NCBI GenBank assembly: GCA_030278955.1 | Contig: JAOANR010000005.1 | Span: forward strand, 5,313,431 to 5,377,430 | Reading direction: 5' to 3' | DNA: 64,000 nt | Source of the DNA: Hygrophila difformis | Taxonomy: Eukaryota > Streptophyta > Magnoliopsida > Lamiales > Acanthaceae | Shown: positions 34,091 through 44,658 of the stretch, in pieces | How positions within the stretch are numbered: position 1 is the stretch's first letter | Layout: each line of letters starts with the position of its first letter | Position numbers and translations under genes: made by a program | Notes under the pieces: generated by a model | The model's input: the letters and a program-made list of their open reading frames with translations, nothing else | Database searches by the model: none | What the model was told of the DNA's origin: nothing

Positions 34091-36813
34091 ATGGATTTTC
34101 TACAATTTTCGATTATTGCTTGGAATGTTTGTGGACTGATGAGTCGTACAGCTCAACGCTAGATTGGTGATCTTATTTTGGAACATAAACCTGATATTCT
34201 GTGTATTCTTGAGCCTCGCGGACAATTCTCCAGAGTTAGGGATTTCTTCAACAGACTAGGCTATTTGCCAATTAGTATTTCTGAAGCAGTGAGAATGGGT
34301 GGAGGGCTTTGGGTTTTATGTCCCAGAGGTGATCCATGCACCATCAATGTTATTCACGAGCATGCTCGGATGATTACTCTTGAGCTTGTCAAAGGCTCAT
34401 GTCGATGGAGTGTGACGGCATTGTATGCCAACCCCAATTACCAACGGCGAAAGCATAACTGGGAAGTGTTACAAACTGTCGCCGCTACTATTGACGTGCC
34501 TTGGGTGGTGTTGGGGGATTGGAATGAGATTGCTTCTCAAGAGGAAGTTCAGGGAGGCGTTTTTTTTAGCTGAAAGGGCGGCGGAGCTCAGGGACGTTTT
34601 TGATAGTTGTTTGGTGCTCGGAATGAAAACACTTGGTCCTGAGTTCACTTGGACCCGAATGGCTGGCGAGGGTAGGCAGATAAGTAAGCGATTGGACCGA
34701 GGGATGGCTAATCTTGCATGGGAGAATATGTTTGAAGCTGGACGAATTATTCATTTACCTCGATTGGGCTCGGATCACTGTCCGTTACATCTATTGTGTG
34801 GCGAACAAGTCCCAGCTAACATGGTGAAGCCTTTCGGTGGGAACATATGTGGAAAGAGCATGCTCTTTATAAGGACGTCGTTAAAGAAGGATGCCAGGTT
34901 GGGGGAACGAATCTGGGAGCCATACTGAGTGCTGTTCAGGAAAAATCAGGAACATTTAATCGGGAAGTGTTTGGTAACCTTAAGGAGCGTAAGCGCAAGC
35001 TCAAAAATCAGTTACGGGGAATAGAGAAGAGATTGATTCACGTTGATTCTGCTTGGTTGTGGCGGCTTGATGGCAAAATCCGGCAAGAGCTTGCTGAGGT
35101 GTTGTTACAAGAAGAACTGCTTTGGCACCAAAAGTCGCGCGAACGGTGGATCAGGGAGGGTGACCGCAACACTAAATATTTCCATGCGCGTACTAAAGTG
35201 CAAAGAAAGAGGAACAAAATTTTTGGTTTACAAATGGAGGATGGTCGTAGGGAGTTTAATCAAGAGTCCTTAAAGCAGCATGCTATTGACTATTTCACTA
35301 CCATGTTTGCCGTCCCTCAAGTGGCTCCAGAAGGCGATGCACTGCCACCATTATTGGCCATATCGGAAGTCCATAAGGACGCGCTCAGCCTGGATGTTAC
35401 GGAAGAAGAGGTAGAATCTGCTTTAAACTCGATGCGTTCTACAAAGCATACTGGGACCTCTTAAAAGCCGCAACTACGAAACTGGTGTTGGATGCTATGT
35501 CCAGTCGATGCCCCCCGGGCGGGTTGGCACATGCTTATGTCTGCCTATTGCCTAAGGTGGACGTTCCAAGTTCCTTGCGACAGTTTCGGCCGTTAACTTT
35601 GTGTAATGTCACGTTCAAGCTCATAACCAAGATATTGGTGTGTGCCGGCTTCGTCCTATTTTATGTGAAGTGATTGGGCCGTTCCAATCGGCTTTCTTAC
35701 CAGGGAGAGGGACATCCGATAATGCTATCCTTCTTCAGGAGATAAAATCTTCTCTTGAAACTCCGCGAGCCAGTCATAAGGCAGTTGTGCTTAAAATTGA
35801 TTTAACTAAAGCATTTGACATGGTTAATTGGAGTTTTTTAAATGAATGCTTGATGGATCTCAATCTGCCATCTCATTGCCGAGAGCTGATCATGACATGC
35901 GTCACTTCGTCCAGCTTTTCCTTGCTATGGAATGGCTCCCCCGTTGGCCATATCACAGCGGGAAGAGGGTTGCGCCAGGGCGATCCGTGATCTCCATATT
36001 TATTCGTGATTGTGATGGAAAAATTATCCCGTACCATTCTCTCGGCTGTGGATTCTGGACATTGGAGGCCGTTGCGGTTATGCACTAGAGGAATAGGTAT
36101 ATCCCACTTGATGTTTGCTGACGATTTAATATTTTGTGAAGAATTGGAGCCGGTAAGTGTTCAGGCTATGGCGTCAGTCCTGGAGCGTTTTGGATCCCGC
36201 TCCGGCCTCGTCATGAACCCATCCAAGTCCAATGCATTCTGTTCGCGGAATGCCCTGCCTGCTGATCGGGGTTTATTAGCATCACTGCTTGGAGTGACGA
36301 TTGTGGATAAGCTTGGCCGCTATCTTGGATTTCCTATAGTGCATGGGAGACTTAAATCTTCTCACTTTGATTGTATTATTCAATCGATTCAGTCTCGATT
36401 AAATTCATGGTCCTCATTCCTCTTGAATAGGGCCGGCCGCATTACACTTGCAAAAGCTGTACTAAATTCCTTGCCGGTCTATGTGATGCAGACTCACTTG
36501 CTCCCCATTGGGGTTTGTGATCAAATTGATAAGATTGTGAGGCGGTGGATTTGGAAGGGTGCCGAGGGTCACGGATTACACTTGATTAATTGGAGAGTAG
36601 TAACTCAACCAAGGAAGTATGGCGGGCTGGGTGTGCGAGCTTGTAGGGATATGAATTTAGCTTTGATGGGTAAAAGAGTGTGGCACTTTATTACGGAGCC
36701 ACGAAAGCTGTGGGTTGACGTTTTGAGGGAGAAGTATGGTGTGGCGCCAGGCTTGCTTCCCCGTGATCATTATCGTGGAACAAAGGTATGGAAGACTCTG
36801 GTGAAGGTTGGTG
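34091..36813 (+). pseudogene. LINE ORF2: endonuclease and reverse transcriptase, many lesions
   Basis: The start is at ATG 34091 (FSIIAWNVCGL). Lesions in order: TAG at 34160-34162, frameshift at a T run near 34565, another near 34845, a deletion before FYKAYWDLL (about 35430-35440), a frameshift near 35640, and TGA in GDP-SPYLF (about 35988-35990). Conserved motifs are GDWNEI, LGSDHCPL, LKIDLTKAFDMV, GRGLRQGDP and the RT catalytic FADD (36114-36125) in place of the usual YADD. The coding text ends at the gap within the C-terminal region (KVWKTLVKVG). Unlike the minus-strand LINE, its endonuclease is not internally deleted. Confidence 0.88.
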
Positions 36814-37313
36814 NNNNNNNNNNNNNNNNNNNNNNNNNNNNNNNNNNNNNNNNNNNNNNNNNNNNNNNNNNNNNNNNNNNNNNNNNNNNNNNNNNNNNNN
36901 NNNNNNNNNNNNNNNNNNNNNNNNNNNNNNNNNNNNNNNNNNNNNNNNNNNNNNNNNNNNNNNNNNNNNNNNNNNNNNNNNNNNNNNNNNNNNNNNNNNN
37001 NNNNNNNNNNNNNNNNNNNNNNNNNNNNNNNNNNNNNNNNNNNNNNNNNNNNNNNNNNNNNNNNNNNNNNNNNNNNNNNNNNNNNNNNNNNNNNNNNNNN
37101 NNNNNNNNNNNNNNNNNNNNNNNNNNNNNNNNNNNNNNNNNNNNNNNNNNNNNNNNNNNNNNNNNNNNNNNNNNNNNNNNNNNNNNNNNNNNNNNNNNNN
37201 NNNNNNNNNNNNNNNNNNNNNNNNNNNNNNNNNNNNNNNNNNNNNNNNNNNNNNNNNNNNNNNNNNNNNNNNNNNNNNNNNNNNNNNNNNNNNNNNNNNN
37301 NNNNNNNNNNNNN
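36814..37313. other. Assembly gap, exactly 500 N
   Basis: A run of 500 N, a round number typical of a scaffolding gap of unknown true length. The LINE 3' part (zf-RVT, RNase H, tail) should lie here or be truncated. ORFs that cross it are not real. Confidence 1.
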
Positions 37314-38859
37314 TATTATGCTAATTCACTAGTTTTTGGTTAAATCTGTTAGGACGTCCTCGAGACTAAAGGACGGCCCCACAGAAGAGACGTCATGACG
37401 CCGTTCCACATTCTGTTTTAAAGTAAGGGGTTAAATTACCACGTTAGAGCAAAAATATTTACCATATATACAATAAAATTTACCACCTCCATATGTACAA
37501 TCCTTACCACCTTAACAGCTCGAATAAAATAAAATAAAATAAAAATAAAAAATAAAATACTATATTCAAAATTACCAATGATAGTAATATTGAATAAAAA
37601 ATATATAATCTAATAAAATTGTTAAAAATAAAAAGTTCTGTTAATTGAAGTTAGAATAATTAAATGTTTGAAAATAAATTCTATTATATCAAATAGGAAA
37701 CTAAAATTCAATTATATCGGACATTTAATTGTTTTATACTATTCACCATATGTATGCACACTATTTACTAGGTAAGATGTCAATCTGCTGCCATAATATA
37801 TGAAACTTATCTATGGAAGGTCAATGGACGGGATATTACAAACCGAGTGCATCTGTATCATCCTCCACTTTCATACCCCTTCGATTTATTCTTTACCAAA
37901 ACATCTCATTAGCGCATTACCGTTTCTGTAAAATTCTTTACCATCTTTTCTTGTTCATGGGACTACCAAGTTTCATGGTGTTTAGTTACCACGTTAAAGT
38001 ATATTCACTTTTTAACATCTCGTGTATAGCAGTAACTAAGAAACCATGAGAGATTACTCTAATGAGAGCTTACCATGTAACGATAGACGCGTCGAAAAAA
38101 TATATGGTAAAGACGTTTGAAACCTCATTTGGGACAATTTATTGAAACATATAACAATAGATGGGGAATAACGAACGAGTTCGAAGTGACGTTGATCAAG
38201 TAATTTAGGCATGATCCCCAAAAAAAATATTTCACGTTGTCATTACAATCGTAAAATACAATTGGATTATAATTATGATAGACAAATACATATTTGGAAC
38301 TTACTAACGAGACATGGATGCTTCTAGTAATGAACGCAATGTGAGATGCAAACGTATATGCCTCATTGGAGGATTTACATACCATAGGATTCATGGTAAT
38401 TACATTTACCAGTCACAATCTTTATGGCTTAAGATAATAAGACAATTCTACATTCATTTAGACGTAATAATGACATCGTTTTTTGAAACCCCAAACCCCT
38501 TGAACGAATAAACTTACCACGTTCGTTTATGTGGTTTACCATATTTACTGTACATAGCATACCATTGATCTAGGATAAACTTACCAAAACCTTGATCCAC
38601 TGCTTACCACACATTTCTCTAGAAAACCCTAAACCCTACAATTTTAAAAAAATTTAAACTATACAGACATAAAATTCCTAAATACCTAGAAAATAAGAAA
38701 AAACAAAATTATTTTCAAATGAAGCTAAAGTTAATCAAATTTTATAATTTAATATCTCAACTTATTTTAAATGGAAAATAAATTTAATTATATAATAAGC
38801 ATGCAATATGTATATACTTATAATATATAAATAAAAAGAAAATAAAATTAGTATATGCT
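37314..38859. other. Non-coding stretch with scattered TTACCA motifs
   Basis: TTACCA or TACCACG recurs many times at irregular distance (for example about 37435, 37460, 37490, 38515, 38530, 38580, 38605). It looks like an older, more decayed part of the array that follows. A short GC-richer piece (37355-37425, GACGGCCCC and GACGTCATGACG) differs from it. No gene is seen. Confidence 0.5.
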
Positions 38860-39240
38860 ACCAAGTTCATTTTTATCAGGTTTACCAAGTTCATTTGTAT
38901 GTGACTTACGAAGTTCAATTTTATATACTTTACCAAGTTCAATAATATATGCTTTACCAAGTTCATTGGTATGTGATTTACCAAGTTCAAAGTATAGTTT
39001 ACGAAGTGCTTATTGTGTATTTTACCATGTTCTTTAGTATGTGCTTTTTAAAATTATTTACCAAATTCTTTAGTATGAGGTTTACCAAGTTTATTAGAAT
39101 GTGGTTTACCAAGTACATTAGTATGTGCTTTACCAAGTTCATAATACGTGCATGTTCATTGGTATGTGCTTTACTAAGTTCATTGGTATATGCTTTACCA
39201 AGTGATTATTGTGTATTTTACCACACTGTCCTTATGTGGT
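38860..39240 (+). repeat. TTTACCAAGTTC tandem array, period about 24 bases
   Basis: The unit TTTACCAAGTTCATTAGTATG plus a short linker repeats about 15 times with substitutions. The unit length is near 24, a multiple of three, so the array stays open in several frames and yields spurious octapeptide-repeat ORFs on both strands. No known satellite was recognised. A short non-repeat insert follows (39241-39410, with GGACCGTCC and GTCCGTCAC). Confidence 0.8.
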
Positions 39241-39461
39241 TTACCACAAATATCATGGCACATCGGAGCCGTCCACCAAAGGTCCGTCACACCACACTCT
39301 GTTTTTCACTAAAACAAGGGACGGTCAATGGAATTTTATTGTTTTTGCCACGGTCTTGAGACTGTACACCAGGACCGTCCACGTGACCGTCCATGCTTCT
39401 GCATCATCTTTGTACCAAGTTCTCTACATATATCATTACCAAAGCATACAATTATTGTTAC

Positions 39462-40295
39462 CAAGTTTCTTTCAATTTGTTTACCAAGTCCCTTAAGATT
39501 AATCAAGTATAGTGTCTATTTTATTTATACCAAATACCAGGTTATTAGTATGAGGTTTACCAAGTTCATGAGCATGTGCTTTACCAAATTCATGTGTATG
39601 AGTTTACCAAATTCTGAAGTACGTGCTGTACCCAATTTCATTGGAATCCGAACCACCAAATTTATTACTATGAGGTTTACCAAGTTCAAGAGAATGTGCT
39701 TTACGAGTTCAACATTATATTCTTTACCAAGTTCATGAGTATGAGTTTACCAAGTTCAGGGAGGGAATTTAGGCAATTGGGGGTATTTGGGTATATTCTC
39801 AATGGGAGGGCAATTGGGTATTTTCTCACTTTTTGTCTTAATTAAGTTTGTGTTTGGTTTTTAGTTTTCTAACTAGTTATCAAGTTTCTTTCAATTTATT
39901 TACCAAGTCCCTTAAGATTAATTAGTGTCGATTTTATTTATACCAAATACCAAGTTATTGGTATGAGGTTTACAAAGTTTATGAGCATGTGCTTTACCAA
40001 ATTCATGTGTATGAGTTTACCAAGTTCTGAAGTATGTGATGTACCAATTTCATTGGAATCTGAACCACCAAATTCATTACCATGAGGTTTACCAAGTTCA
40101 AGTGAATGTGTTTTACCAAGTTCAACATTATATTCTTTACCAAGTTCATGGGTATGAGTTTACCAAGTTCAGGAGGGAATTTAGGGCAATTGGGGGTATT
40201 TGGGTATGTTCTCAATGGGAGGGCAATTGGATATTTTCTCACTTTTTGTCTTAATTAAGTTTGTGTATGGTTTTTAGTTAAGTTTTCTAATTATG
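39462..40295 (+). repeat. Tandem duplication of a 419-bp unit containing the TTTACCA array
   Basis: CAAGTTTCTTTCAATTTRTT starts both copies (39462 and 39881), and the copies align to about 40295, including the non-array tail GGGCAATTGGG...TTTTCTCACTTTTTGTC. Each copy holds further TTTACCAAGTTC units. No gene is seen. Confidence 0.8.
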
Positions 40296-40367
40296 CAGGG
40301 CCTAAACTATAATGTCTGCAAATGTGGGGCTTTGACTCAAAAGAAGTTTGGGAAGGGGTACCGGGCT

Positions 40368-40969
40368 TAGGGGTGGAAAAAATTACCGAAAACTCGGTAT
40401 GCCGAGCTTACCGTATCGAAAATTACCGAAAAATATCGAAATTTAGGTATGCCGAAATTTAGGTATATCGAAATTTAGGTATGCCGAAAAAAACGGTACG
40501 GTAAGGGTATGGGAATACGAGATTTTCGGTATTTCGGTATACCGAAATACCGAAATATTAATTTTAATATTATTTTAAAATTTAATATATATTGTTGTGT
40601 TAAGACATTTGGACTTTGAAGGGCCAATTTAAGTAATTTTTCGGTTATACCCGCGATTGGAAGATGAACACGGTAATGATTTTTTGAGTATAGTTCGGTA
40701 TGCCAATTTGTAACTGTATGTAATGCATTGTTCGGTATGTAAAATTTTCGGTATTTTTCGGTATTTTTCGGTATTTTCGGTAAATATAATTTTCGGTACG
40801 GTAACGGCATAGATTATAGGAAACCGAAATTTTCGGTATATCGATTTTCGGTATACCGAAATATTCGGTATCGGTATCGGTATGATTTTTATCCATACCG
40901 AAATTTTAGGTACGGTACGGTAACGGTAACGGTAACGGTATTTCAGTATACCGATTTTTGCCACCCCTA
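40368..40969. mobile_element. hAT-type MITE with CGGTAT motif array, TSD ACCGGGCT
   Basis: The ends TAGGGGTGGAAAAAATTACC and, inverted, TAGGGGTGGCAAAAATCGG are flanked by a perfect 8-bp duplication ACCGGGCT (40360-40367 and 40970-40977). Nearly the whole interior is ACCGAAA / TTCGGTAT variants pointing inward from both ends, with an AT-rich centre. ORFs on the minus strand (YRKYRKIPK-like) are by-products of the repeats. Confidence 0.92.
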
Positions 40970-41307
40970 ACCGGGCTGGTGTTTTCTCATTAAAATACTA
41001 CTACCCAAAATTTTCCTAACTTCCAATAAGATATTTAAGCTTGTTGTGTATATGGATAAGTACTGACAATAAAAATGCAGAGAATTGATGTTAGAGAATG
41101 AAATTGCAGAGAAAAGGAATTGATTGTCCTGTTTGGTACATTAAAAAATTTAACAAAGAAATTGAACAAGATTAAATATCTTGTTTGGTTGATTAGAGAA
41201 TTCAACATAGAAATAGAACATGGAATTAAAAAATTAATTATGTTGTTTGATTTTTATAAATAACGAAAAATATATATAAGTTAAATAAAATACTTGTTTA
41301 AACTATA

Positions 41308-41803
41308 AGGGAGCGTTTGGGTTCGGGGATCAAAGAATCTTGACTAGGGAATGAAATATGCACATGTTTTATTCGGGACATGTTTCATGTGAAAATGTTG
41401 AGTATTTTTGTGGGAATCACGGGAATGTAATTCCCACTTGGAAGATAGGTAATCTAATATTACAATATTCACTTTACCTACTTTTAAATTAATTTGACTT
41501 TTGTACCATCACTTTTTTATAGTTATTTTATTTTATAAATTTAGATATTTGTATTCTAAAAAATAATAAATATATGAAATTTAATTTAAAAAATCAATTA
41601 AAATTTTTTAAATTATTTAAAATATTTTTAATATATATCTCATATTTTCTTAAAATTTATTTTTTTCTATATAAAAAATAAAAGTAATAAGGATTTAGAG
41701 AATTAAATAAGATTCTTAGTAATTTCAAATTCCTAGTGATCTTACATTTTCAGCAACCACATTACCATTGGTAATCTAAGATCGCTTTAACCAAACAGAC
41801 CCT
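41308..41803. mobile_element. MITE with GGGAGCGTTTGGG-type ends
   Basis: The left end AGGGAGCGTTTGGGTTCGG and the right end, inverted, AGGGTCTGTTTGGTTAAAG form imperfect inverted repeats with an AT-rich interior. It shares GTTTGGTT ends and GGTAATCTAAGATC-type subterminal sequence with the MITE at 87-821. Target duplication unclear. Confidence 0.55.
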
Positions 41804-42149
41804 ATTTTTTTCCTATAATATGCACAAATTAACCAAAAAAAAAATTCACAAAAAGAAATATTTTGATCTATCCCAATAAAAGTTTAAACAATAATCAATA
41901 TTTCTACAAGCACAATTAAAACCAAAATAAAGTACTATGTATAATTAAACTCAACTTCAAAAAATAGTCCATTACCCCTTAAAACCATCCAGAGTTACTT
42001 TTATCATATCAATTTTGTCTTCTTGATCCAAAGTAAGAAATATACGTGCTGTGCGCCATATCATGCCAATCAAATTACTTGTTTTAAAATGTTGCATGAC
42101 ATTGATGCCCGACAATCCTCTTATCTCTTCACCAACCTTCTTATACCAC
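41804..42149. other. AT-rich stretch without a recognised gene
   Basis: A 73-residue antisense ORF (41972-42193) has no family I recognise and no support from its surroundings. Otherwise nothing stands out. Confidence 0.4.
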
Positions 42150-42988
42150 TCAAAAACCTCGTCCTTCTTATTACAACATATTGTGTTATACACATACTCA
42201 GTCTAATAGGCTTATATTTATATATTATACAAACATGTTATCAGTACGAGCGTTGTTGGAGTTTCGCATTCCTACCGAGATTTTATTTGAGTATTGGTAT
42301 TGGAGTTTGCAATTTCTACCGAGTTTTGTTCGAGTTCTACTGAAATTTCAGTTCCTATCGGAGTTCTGGCAAACATTTCCAAATCCGTAAGAAAATCACT
42401 TGAGGTAATTAATTTCTACTATTGTCAATGCAATTATGACTAGTCTGACAAGACAAAACTTTATGCAGTTGGAAAGATCCGAGATTGAGGTAATATATTC
42501 CTACAGTTTTCAATATAAAGTATGACTAACTTGTCAGAACATGAATTTATGCCGTTTGAAAGATTCAGAATCACTATTTATCTTGGAGAATGGATGTTCA
42601 GATCATTTGGAATCAATGGGTCTCGAAAAGACCATTATAAATGAAAATATGACCACATGCCAAAACCGTAGAAAAGAAAAAAAATAATGTCAAAAGATCA
42701 TATTGATCTATATATGAAAAATAAAATGATCATTTGAAGTTGATCAATATTCCAAGTGCCAAATATGGGTACCATAATGGCCGCAACAAATGCGCAAATG
42801 ATACAAATTTAGTCATGTTCAGCATAATGTCAATATTAGATATGTGACAAGAATATTAATGAAAATAATTTTAGAGAAGATATTCTCAATATCACATGGC
42901 TTAAATTTGTTGTTGCAATAGTAGAAAGAAAAAAGGGCATTATAGAATATTTTGAACTGATTATATGTTGATTGAAAGTATAACATAC
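42150..42988 (+). mobile_element. Decayed copia element (LTR end, PBS-like site, gag remnant)
   Basis: ATGTTATCAGTACGAG at about 42234-42249 resembles the TTATCAGCACGAG primer-binding region of many plant copia elements. It is preceded by an LTR-like end and followed by a broken gag-like text with DHLESMGLEKTI, similar to the start of copia gag in Retrofit-type elements. Frames are destroyed. The younger copia at 42994 inserted into it. Confidence 0.45.
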
Positions 42989-42993
42989 ATACC

Positions 42994-43553
42994 TGTTGGA
43001 AATAAATGGGGTTTTTTAAAGGTGTGAATGGGATTAATCCCACATTAGTTAGAGAAGATAAAATTCTCCTTGAGGGCATCACGGACCTGATCAACCCAGT
43101 TTTGCTTCTTAGGGCTTTAATTATTATTTTTATTTATTTCTTCTCTTTTCGAATTTGAATGGAAGCAACAACATTCAAACGGAAAGCTGCAACCTTTGGC
43201 AGAGAGTTTCGAATTCAAACAGAAAGGTGTGAATTCAAGTGAAGAGCAGTGAATTCAAACGGATGGATGCGTATTCAAACGAATGGTTGTGTCGTTTCAT
43301 TGAAACAACACAACTCTTAGCCATCTATAAATATGCATGCTAGGCTTCATTCCAATTCATTCGAAACACCAACATACAACAAGCATTCGACAGCAACCAT
43401 TGTTCCAGTTCGCCGACGTCGGTCCGTTGTATCCTGGGAAACAGTTGCACCGATACGCGGGCAATACTGTTTGAAGGAAATGTTTGAATAACGATCCTCG
43501 GACTCATCCAAACTCTTGCGCTCTTTTAAAGTCATATTCCTATTGGGTCAACA
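42994..43553 (+). repeat. 5' LTR of the copia element (560 bp)
   Basis: Starts TGTTGGAAATAAATGG, ends GGGTCAACA. It contains TTCAAACGGA / GTATTCAAACGAATGG repeats and a TATA-like CTATAAATATGC at about 43325, a plausible promoter. It is shorter than the 3' LTR because it has fewer 20-base repeat units. Confidence 0.9.
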
Positions 43554-43587
43554 ATCTTAAAACAGTATTCTACTTCGAACCTGTGCT

Positions 43588-44658
43588 ATGGCTTCATCCT
43601 CCGCCGACAATGCAAATGCTGCCAACGACCAGGCGCCACGAACGACCAATGTTGCTGCTCAAACTTTCCCGACCAGCTATATCGATAAGCCCGAAAAGTT
43701 CAATGGAGCGGCGGCAACTTTCAAACGATGGCAACAAAAGATGTTGTTCTACTTAACCACGCTCAACCTGGCGAGATTCTTAAAGGAGGAAGCTCCGAAA
43801 ATCCTTGAAGGTAACACTGATTCTCAAACTTTACATGCAGTTGAGGCTTGGAACCATTGTGATTTTCTATGTCGAAATTATATTCTGAATTGTGTTCACG
43901 ATTCATTATATAATGTCTACTGTGAGTATAAGACCGCAAAAGAATTGTGGGAATCACTCGATCGAAAATACAAGTCAGAGGATGCCGACTCAAAGAAATT
44001 TGTGGTCGGACGATTCCTCGACTATAAAATGGTCGATTCCAAAACAATCATAAGCCAAGTGCAAGAGATACAAATCATAATTCACGAAATCCTTGCTGAG
44101 GGCATGGCGATAGGCGAAACTTTTCAAGTGGCTGCCATCATCGAGAAGTTGCCACCGGCTTGGAAGGATTTTAAAAACTATCTCAAGCACAAACGAAAGC
44201 ATATGTCTTTGGAAGATCTGATTGTTAGACTTCACATCGAAGAAGACAACAGAAAATCCGAACCAATTGTGACAAATGCTGAGGCAAAGATCAATACAAT
44301 TGAACATGGAAAAGGATCCAAAGGCAAAAATAAAAATAAAGGAAAACTCGGAGCTACCGGTGGTGTAACAAAGAAGAAATTCCAAGGGAAGTGCTTCAAC
44401 TGTGGAAAACAAGGCCATCGATCTGCTGAGTGTCGTCTGCCCAAGAAACAAACCGAGGCCAACATGATGACGGCTGTCGTAAATGAATTAGAGGACATGA
44501 ACCTCGTTGCCATCGTGTCCGAGGTAAACATGATTGAATCCAATCCAAAGGAATGGTATATGATTCCGGGGCCACTAGGCATGTATGCAGCCAAAGAAGC
44601 CCACTTTTCGACCTTTGACCTGTTCAAGGAGAAAAGGTCTATACAACAACCTCGGTAG
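43588..44658 (+). pseudogene. copia gag, running out of frame in the protease
   Basis: ATG 43588 opens a 356-residue frame: gag domain ([19 protein letters not shown] ... [10 protein letters not shown] ... [12 protein letters not shown]), a lysine-rich stretch, and one CCHC zinc knuckle [14 protein letters not shown] at about residue 269. A 1-base loss before the protease active site shifts the frame, so the D-S-G-A-T site at about 44560 is present only in another frame. The apparent ending after it is out-of-frame text. Gag forms the virus-like particle and packages RNA; here protease release would fail. Confidence 0.88.

Larger units (their letters stand above)
32933..36813 (+). mobile_element. 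5'-truncated plant LINE running into the assembly gap
   Basis: The element starts inside the DUF4283-like domain of ORF1 and continues through ORF2 to the gap at 36814. It is related to, but diverged from, the LINE at 25668-31516. The 3' end, poly(A) and target duplication are not visible. The 5' truncation at a sharp junction with the 420-bp repeat is normal for LINE insertion. Confidence 0.85.

Noticed and set aside
36006..37343. 445-residue ORF crossing the N run
   Set aside because: The part after 36813 consists of N and the frame beyond the gap is meaningless; only the LINE part before the gap is real.
38949..39359. 136-residue repeat-protein ORF (and 39328-39738, 38784-38990 minus)
   Set aside because: The frames are open only because the DNA repeat has a period near 24 bases; both strands and several frames give similar repeats.
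40475..40964. Minus-strand ORFs with tyrosine/arginine/proline repeats
   Set aside because: They are translations of the CGGTAT motif array in a hAT-type MITE.
41972..42193. Antisense ORF of 73 residues
   Set aside because: No family resemblance, AT-rich setting, overlaps the LTR-like end of the decayed copia.
43990..44451. Antisense ORFs over copia gag
   Set aside because: They are shadows of the gag frame on the opposite strand.
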